Shown one piece after another: positions 31,588 through 35,714 of a DNA stretch of 35,714 bases; position 1 is the stretch's first letter; each line of letters starts with the position of its first letter. The DNA comes from CAYVDH01 sp964450355 (GTDB lineage: Bacteria > Bacteroidota > Bacteroidia > NS11-12g > UBA955). The DNA lies in the NCBI GenBank assembly GCA_964450355.1, contig CAYVDH010000013.1, positions 1 through 35,714 of the forward strand. The letters are read 5' to 3'. The notes under the pieces were generated by a model. It worked only from the letters and a program-made list of their open reading frames with translations. It was not told the DNA's origin and searched no databases. Position numbers and translations under genes: made by a program.

Positions 31588-33456
31588 TTAAGACGATTTG
31601 TATGCTGTATCATGATACGTTTTAAAATGAACTCCCAAAAACAACCTCGAATACAATCTAATACATGCAATTCCTCCAACAACATAACTTGTTGCTATAA
31701 AAAAAGCTAAAAACAACTGATTATCATGAATGTGACTGAACACTAAATCTACTCCAATAAAAGTAAATGATATTGGGAAGCCCATAACTCCTAAACATGA
31801 AATTAAAAACAGAAAAGCCAATCGTGGGTGCTCGTATGAATGACCATAAAACCCTTGTAAATTGAATTTTTTTTCTTTCTGTTTTAATCTTCTTAACACG
31901 AGAAAACCTAATATTCCAAAAACAACAACTCCACTCATATAAAAAATTAACTCTATCAAATTAAAATGTTCATTAAATGATATTGCTAATGCTATCCAAA
32001 AATGATTTAAAACAAGTAGAAACCAACTTAACATGGGCGAAACTCTCTCCGAATAGGCCTTCAATATCATCACCAATCCCAATAAAGAATAAAATCCTGG
32101 CAAATATTCATGAATATCAATTGGCAAACTGTCGTTGTAATATGAGGTAAAATAAGCTATGACAAAAGAAGGAATAAACACAATGATCAATTTATTTAAA
32201 GTTAAAAAATTCAATATTGAACCAATTTTTCTCAATGGTTTCCATACCAAATAATCCATGATTGAATCTAAATTGAATTCTTTTAAACTTAAAACATACA
32301 ATGAATATTCTACTTTTTTTGTAAATGTGTCTTCAAATGTTGATAATCTGGGTTGATAATTAAAAAACTGCTCCCTAATTAAGTAACTAACAACAGATGG
32401 TGAAACCAATAATTGATATGTTCTTAGAAAGGCATTACCCGCAAAATGCACTAAAGCTAATGTCTCAAGACCTAAAGCGACCTCTATAAAAATAAGCCCA
32501 ATTTGAGAAATAGACGAATAGGCAATCTGACTTTTTACAGATGATTGTACTCGTGCTATAAACATCCCAATAATGCTAGTAAATAAACCCATTAACACAA
32601 TGATAACTCTTACAAACAATTGATTTTCCCAAAAAGGGAATGTTCTCATCAATAAAAAAACACCAAGATGAACAGAAAGCGACCCATAAAAAATAGCACT
32701 TGAAGGAGTAGGGCCTTCCATAGCTCGGGGCAACCACGATGAAAATGGCAATTGAGCCGATTTGGCTGCTGCTGCTATGAAAATGCACACTGAAATAAAT
32801 ATTCCAATATAACTATGACCTATCAAATGTTCATGAACTAAGCCCTCATTATTCAATTTTAAAAATGTTATGTTTTCTTTCCATAAATGATGGCTAGCCC
32901 ACATGGCTAAAATCAATCCTACATCTCCTATGCGATACACAGCAAAAACTTTATTTGCATTCTTTACTGGCAAATACCTATCTCTATAAAAAGCTATCAA
33001 TAAAAAAGATGCCAATCCTAACACTTCCCAACCAATAAATAATGTTTCAAAATTTCCAGATAAAATAACCACATTGTAGCCAGTAAAAAAGAACAAGATG
33101 GTATTAAAAAAGCGTTTAAATCCACTTTCTCTATGCATATAAAATCGGCTATACAATGTAACTAACAAAGTTAAAAATGTACCGACAAACAAGTAAACCA
33201 CTGTAATTTTATCAAAATATAAATCAATGAAAAATTCATATTCTTTCGATTTGATAACAGTAACCTCTCTTAAATTAATGGATTTAAACTCTCCTATTAC
33301 CCATTGAATAATAAAAAATACAAACAGCCCTAAATTCAAACTAACAGTTGTGATTGCAGTCCATGTAATGAACTTCTCATTTTTACGAGGTGATAATACA
33401 TTGATTAAAAACCCTAAAATTGGAAACAAAATAAAAAAATTTAACAAATTATTCAT
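31588..33456 (-). CDS. dabB: DabB, NuoL-like membrane subunit of the DAB inorganic-carbon pump
   Basis: It is the proton-translocating partner of DabA in the DAB complex, which converts CO2 to bicarbonate in a membrane-energised way. The 622 residues have about 14-16 hydrophobic segments. The NuoL/Mrp core is clear: GWEVLGLASFLLIAFY with the TM5 Glu, AAKSAQLPFSSWLPRAMEGPTPSSAIFYG with the key Lys, and QSSVKSQIAYSSISQIGLI. Identification rests on this NuoL-like core being directly next to a DUF2309 gene. Its start overlaps dabA by 8 bases, so translation is coupled. Confidence 0.88.
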   Translation of the reverse strand: MNNLLNFFILFPILGFLINVLSPRKNEKFITWTAITTVSLNLGLFVFFIIQWVIGEFKSINLREVTVIKSKEYEFFIDLYFDKITVVYLFVGTFLTLLVTLYSRFYMHRESGFKRFFNTILFFFTGYNVVILSGNFETLFIGWEVLGLASFLLIAFYRDRYLPVKNANKVFAVYRIGDVGLILAMWASHHLWKENITFLKLNNEGLVHEHLIGHSYIGIFISVCIFIAAAAKSAQLPFSSWLPRAMEGPTPSSAIFYGSLSVHLGVFLLMRTFPFWENQLFVRVIIVLMGLFTSIIGMFIARVQSSVKSQIAYSSISQIGLIFIEVALGLETLALVHFAGNAFLRTYQLLVSPSVVSYLIREQFFNYQPRLSTFEDTFTKKVEYSLYVLSLKEFNLDSIMDYLVWKPLRKIGSILNFLTLNKLIIVFIPSFVIAYFTSYYNDSLPIDIHEYLPGFYSLLGLVMILKAYSERVSPMLSWFLLVLNHFWIALAISFNEHFNLIELIFYMSGVVVFGILGFLVLRRLKQKEKKFNLQGFYGHSYEHPRLAFLFLISCLGVMGFPISFTFIGVDLVFSHIHDNQLFLAFFIATSYVVGGIACIRLYSRLFLGVHFKTYHDTAYKSS

Positions 33457-35383
33457 GGTTGCTATAGTTTAAAATTTTTACATCAATATTATCGCTGGTA
33501 GTAGTAATTACATCATTTATTTCTGTAATTGAATCAATAGTTGTCTCTATAATTTGAAAAGGTATAAATTGATTTTTATCAAACTTAAAAAACTCTTTCT
33601 TTATAGGATCTAACACCACCAAATTAATCCAATGATTGCTAAACCACTGAAAAGTATTTTGATTTTTTTGAATTACTTGAGCCACTACTTCTGGATAATG
33701 TTCAACTATTACCAACAATCTTACTGGATCGTGTAATTCTATCATTTGACTTGGCAATCCTGGCCTTAAATCCCCATCAATTCCATTTGCAACCCCTATT
33801 AAACCCATTACATTATGAGCCAATTTAGTCCCTGCACCATACTTGTTGTTATCTACCCTCGAAAAGTAATATTCTAAATTGATTCCTCCACACACAGGAG
33901 CTACAGCATTAAGAATTCCTGTCAAATAATGTCCATCGGGGTCTATATTATAATCGTAAGAATTCATAAATGCTCGTCTATCTAAAAACAAGTGTTTTGT
34001 CAATTTCCTACTACCAACTATGCACAATGAATTAGTTGCATGGTTCAGTTCTGGCCTTGGCTCAAACAATGACACCGACCTAATTTTTACTTTCTCATGT
34101 ATTTTTTCAACAGATAATTTTGAATTTATGGAATCAAATCTTCTCGACCTTTCTTTTGCATTGTAATCCGATGCTTTAAAAAATTTCTTCTCATTTTCAA
34201 TATGAAATTGTTTATTTTCATTACTTAATTTTTCAACATCATAAAACACGATGGTGTCTCTTGATGTGTCTCGTAAACCACCAACAAATTGTGTACTTGA
34301 TGGAATGTCTATTCCTCTTTGTCTTAGAATTTTTCTGACTTGAACATGATTACACATGTAAGATATTACCCTTGCATTAACTGAACCTGGTCTTCCTGAA
34401 CATGCTCCGCAATCGTATCCAGCATAATGTGTATTATTCACACTCGTGCTACCATGTCCTATTGTATAAATAATGGGTGAAAAATCTTTTACCAAACCTA
34501 TACTTTTTAGTAAATTTTCAACTCTTATTGCCATTTCTTCCAGTTTAAATCCAATTTGATACCCCTCTATTGTTTTTTGATTATCAATATTTTCAATCGT
34601 TAATTCTGACAACTTATTCATGTGCCTGAATGAATAACTGGTAGCAGGACTCATAGAAGGCTTAAATACACTCAAAGCCAATTTAATGGCTGACCAAAAA
34701 CCAAGTGATTGCGATATTAACCACCCAAAAAATAAGGAATGTGAGTTTTTATTGAAATGCATGTCTTTTTCATTTGTACTCATATCATTCGATTCTTTAA
34801 TGATGTGATTTGGTGACATTGGAGCTGGACATACTTTAGTGTAAAATTGACCATTTTGAGGTTGAAAATAAAACTCAACTCCAAAAAAACCTGGAGTACC
34901 AAAAGTTTCACAATTGGAATCAAACATCTCTAAATACCTTCTAAAGGAACACTCTCTATCATCGATACAAAACAAAGCTTGAAATGATGGAATCTTAGTT
35001 GATTTAATAGAATCTACTTCATTTGTTAATTTAATAGCTTGTAACACCTGATAATAATAACTCCATTCAAACGATTGTTGCCACAAGGTTAAAACTTTGA
35101 ATAATTGTGTTTCATTAACCTCAGAAAATAAATCAAGTGGTTCTATTTTTGCTTGATGTGCTAAAGGAGCCCAAATTGGGCCAAACTTATTATCTAATGC
35201 ATCTATTTCTAATAACAATTCAAACACTATAAATTCTTCTAAGGTTATTTTCCTTGAATCCAACAATGAATTTTGATTGCTTTCAATAACAGCAACCATT
35301 CCTGACCATCCTTGATGAGTGAACTGTTGGTCAAATAAATATTGTTCAAAATAACTTTCATCGCCAACCAGTATATCTAACAA
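33449..35383 (-). CDS. dabA: DabA (DUF2309), N-terminally truncated at a breakpoint
   Basis: DabA is the peripheral, zinc-binding, carbonic-anhydrase-like subunit of the DAB pump. The 644 residues visible contain the active-site pattern: CID (C139, D141) in FCIDDRECSFRRY, and H310 in TIGHGS with C325 in YDCGACSG. The 15-residue His-to-Cys spacing equals that of H524/C539 in the Halothiobacillus protein. By that comparison about 210 N-terminal residues are missing. The TTG at 35383 is only the first possible start. The frame stays open upstream, but beyond about 35395 the DNA is antisense to recF, so this is not a native N-terminus. The 3' end overlaps dabB by 8 bases. Confidence 0.88.
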   Translation of the reverse strand: MLDILVGDESYFEQYLFDQQFTHQGWSGMVAVIESNQNSLLDSRKITLEEFIVFELLLEIDALDNKFGPIWAPLAHQAKIEPLDLFSEVNETQLFKVLTLWQQSFEWSYYYQVLQAIKLTNEVDSIKSTKIPSFQALFCIDDRECSFRRYLEMFDSNCETFGTPGFFGVEFYFQPQNGQFYTKVCPAPMSPNHIIKESNDMSTNEKDMHFNKNSHSLFFGWLISQSLGFWSAIKLALSVFKPSMSPATSYSFRHMNKLSELTIENIDNQKTIEGYQIGFKLEEMAIRVENLLKSIGLVKDFSPIIYTIGHGSTSVNNTHYAGYDCGACSGRPGSVNARVISYMCNHVQVRKILRQRGIDIPSSTQFVGGLRDTSRDTIVFYDVEKLSNENKQFHIENEKKFFKASDYNAKERSRRFDSINSKLSVEKIHEKVKIRSVSLFEPRPELNHATNSLCIVGSRKLTKHLFLDRRAFMNSYDYNIDPDGHYLTGILNAVAPVCGGINLEYYFSRVDNNKYGAGTKLAHNVMGLIGVANGIDGDLRPGLPSQMIELHDPVRLLVIVEHYPEVVAQVIQKNQNTFQWFSNHWINLVVLDPIKKEFFKFDKNQFIPFQIIETTIDSITEINDVITTTSDNIDVKILNYSNHE

Positions 35384-35384
35384 C

Positions 35385-35405
35385 TTTTTAATGTTTAATT
35401 GATTC
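35385..35405. other. Breakpoint joining truncated dabA and truncated recF
   Basis: Left of this point the minus strand encodes DabA from about its residue 210 onward. Right of it the plus strand encodes the RecF C-terminus. Both genes lose their 5' ends here, head to head, with no room for the missing parts. The exact base cannot be fixed by eye. Confidence 0.75.
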
Positions 35406-35613
35406 GAAAAAAGTAATTTTTTTGCTCGACGATATTTTTGATAAACTCGACGAAAACCGCATGAAACAACTCCTAAATATTGTTGGGAATGGTAACTTTG
35501 GACAAATATTTATAACCGACACCAGTTTAACCCGAATACCTGAAATTTTAACACAAGAAAAGATTACTTTTAAAGCGTATAAAATACAAAAAGGAGAAGC
35601 CCTACATGTCTGA
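35392..35613 (+). pseudogene. recF: 3' fragment of recF
   Basis: The fragment encodes the RecF C-terminus: LLDDIFDKLDENR is the Walker-B/D-loop-type motif of the RecF ATPase, followed by GNGNFGQIFITDTS and a terminal GEALHV. RecF binds ssDNA gaps and loads RecA for recombinational repair. About 300 residues, including the Walker A motif, are absent. An in-frame TAA at 35389-35391 closes the frame immediately upstream, and no start codon exists in the native position. The following DUF721 gene overlaps its end by 8 bases, the usual Bacteroidota recF neighbour, so the 3' side of this locus is native. Confidence 0.85.
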
Positions 35614-35714
35614 CCAACCCTTAAAACCATTTATTGATAAACTGTTGCGTGCCTACGGTTACCAAGACCAATTGGACGAAATGGATTTGGTGGCAGCTTA
35701 TGAGGAGTTGGTGG
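35606..35714 (+). CDS. DUF721 (DciA-like) protein, start only
   Basis: The reading frame starts at ATG 35606, overlaps the end of the recF fragment by 8 bases and runs off the window after 36 codons (MSDQPLKPFIDKLLRAYGYQ...DLVAAYEELV). The pattern of a Leu-rich helix, YG, then a helix ending ...ELV is that of DUF721 proteins, which follow recF in many Bacteroidota genomes and are distantly related to the helicase-loading factor DciA. Only the beginning is visible, so the call leans on the neighbourhood. Confidence 0.7.
   Translation, partial: MSDQPLKPFIDKLLRAYGYQDQLDEMDLVAAYEELV

Noticed and set aside
35388..35630. Minus-strand frame opposite the recF fragment, and the possibility that DabA naturally extends through it.
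   Set aside because: The plus strand there is clearly RecF (LLDDIFDKLDENR), and the upstream extension of the DabA frame past about 35395 is only antisense recF sequence.
1..35714. CRISPR array, tRNA or rRNA genes, insertion-sequence transposase, integrase, prophage genes.
   Set aside because: No regularly spaced repeats, cloverleaf sequences, rRNA segments or transposase/integrase motifs were seen on either strand by eye. Short RNAs could be missed.

Overview
The window looks like a chromosome segment from a member of the Bacteroidota. The DNA is strongly AT-rich. Promoter-like octamers of the Bacteroidota form TAnnTTTG sit in front of almost every transcription unit, and Shine-Dalgarno sequences are generally absent. 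There are Bacteroidota hallmarks such as a type IX secretion C-terminal domain, Bacteroidota-type adhesins, WG-repeat and Gly-rich secreted proteins, and a helix-hairpin-helix/outer-membrane fusion. I cannot place it below phylum level.

Layout. 1-2073: a four-helix membrane protein and a secreted HEAT-like protein, both unrecognised. 2074-6650: an accessory island. It holds a zeta-toxin-like kinase gene broken by a stop codon with its small partner ORF, a nuclease that combines a PD-(D/E)xK-like domain with a TOPRIM-like domain, and a secreted WG-repeat protein. These genes are separated by GC-richer imperfect palindromes at 3582-3625, 5034-5170 and 6415-6650. The first 8-9 bases of each of the last two cassettes are complementary to the left arm of that cassette's own downstream palindrome, which is the signature of integron-type gene cassettes. 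No integrase is in the window. 6799-18077: mostly housekeeping genes: deoxynucleoside kinase, kdsA, panB, pepT, prfB with an intact programmed +1 frameshift, a TPR lipoprotein, a TrkA-type RCK protein and uridine kinase. Among them lie a Gly-rich secreted protein and an adhesin pair with a T9SS signal. 18241-22498: a tightly overlapping operon of two outer-membrane proteins, pdxJ and a secreted protein. 22500-23552: an HTH-Fic protein. 23765-31168: a six-gene divalent-metal efflux operon (small secreted protein, CxxCH lipoprotein, CzcA-type RND pump, TolC-like protein, CDF transporter, adaptor). 31234-35383: a channel-like 2-TM protein and the DabB/DabA inorganic-carbon pump. 35392-35714: the 3' end of recF followed by the start of a DUF721 gene.

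Two structural points matter for anyone using this annotation. First, dabA and recF lie head to head and both lack their 5' parts at the same place (about 35385-35405), so this is a rearrangement breakpoint or an assembly/amplification chimera. Second, in at least nine units the TAnnTTTG element ends only 4-8 bases before the start codon, so leaderless or nearly leaderless mRNAs are likely. This helps choose starts, for example kdsA at 7906, uridine kinase at a GTG at 18077, and the first gene of the metal operon at a TTG at 31168.
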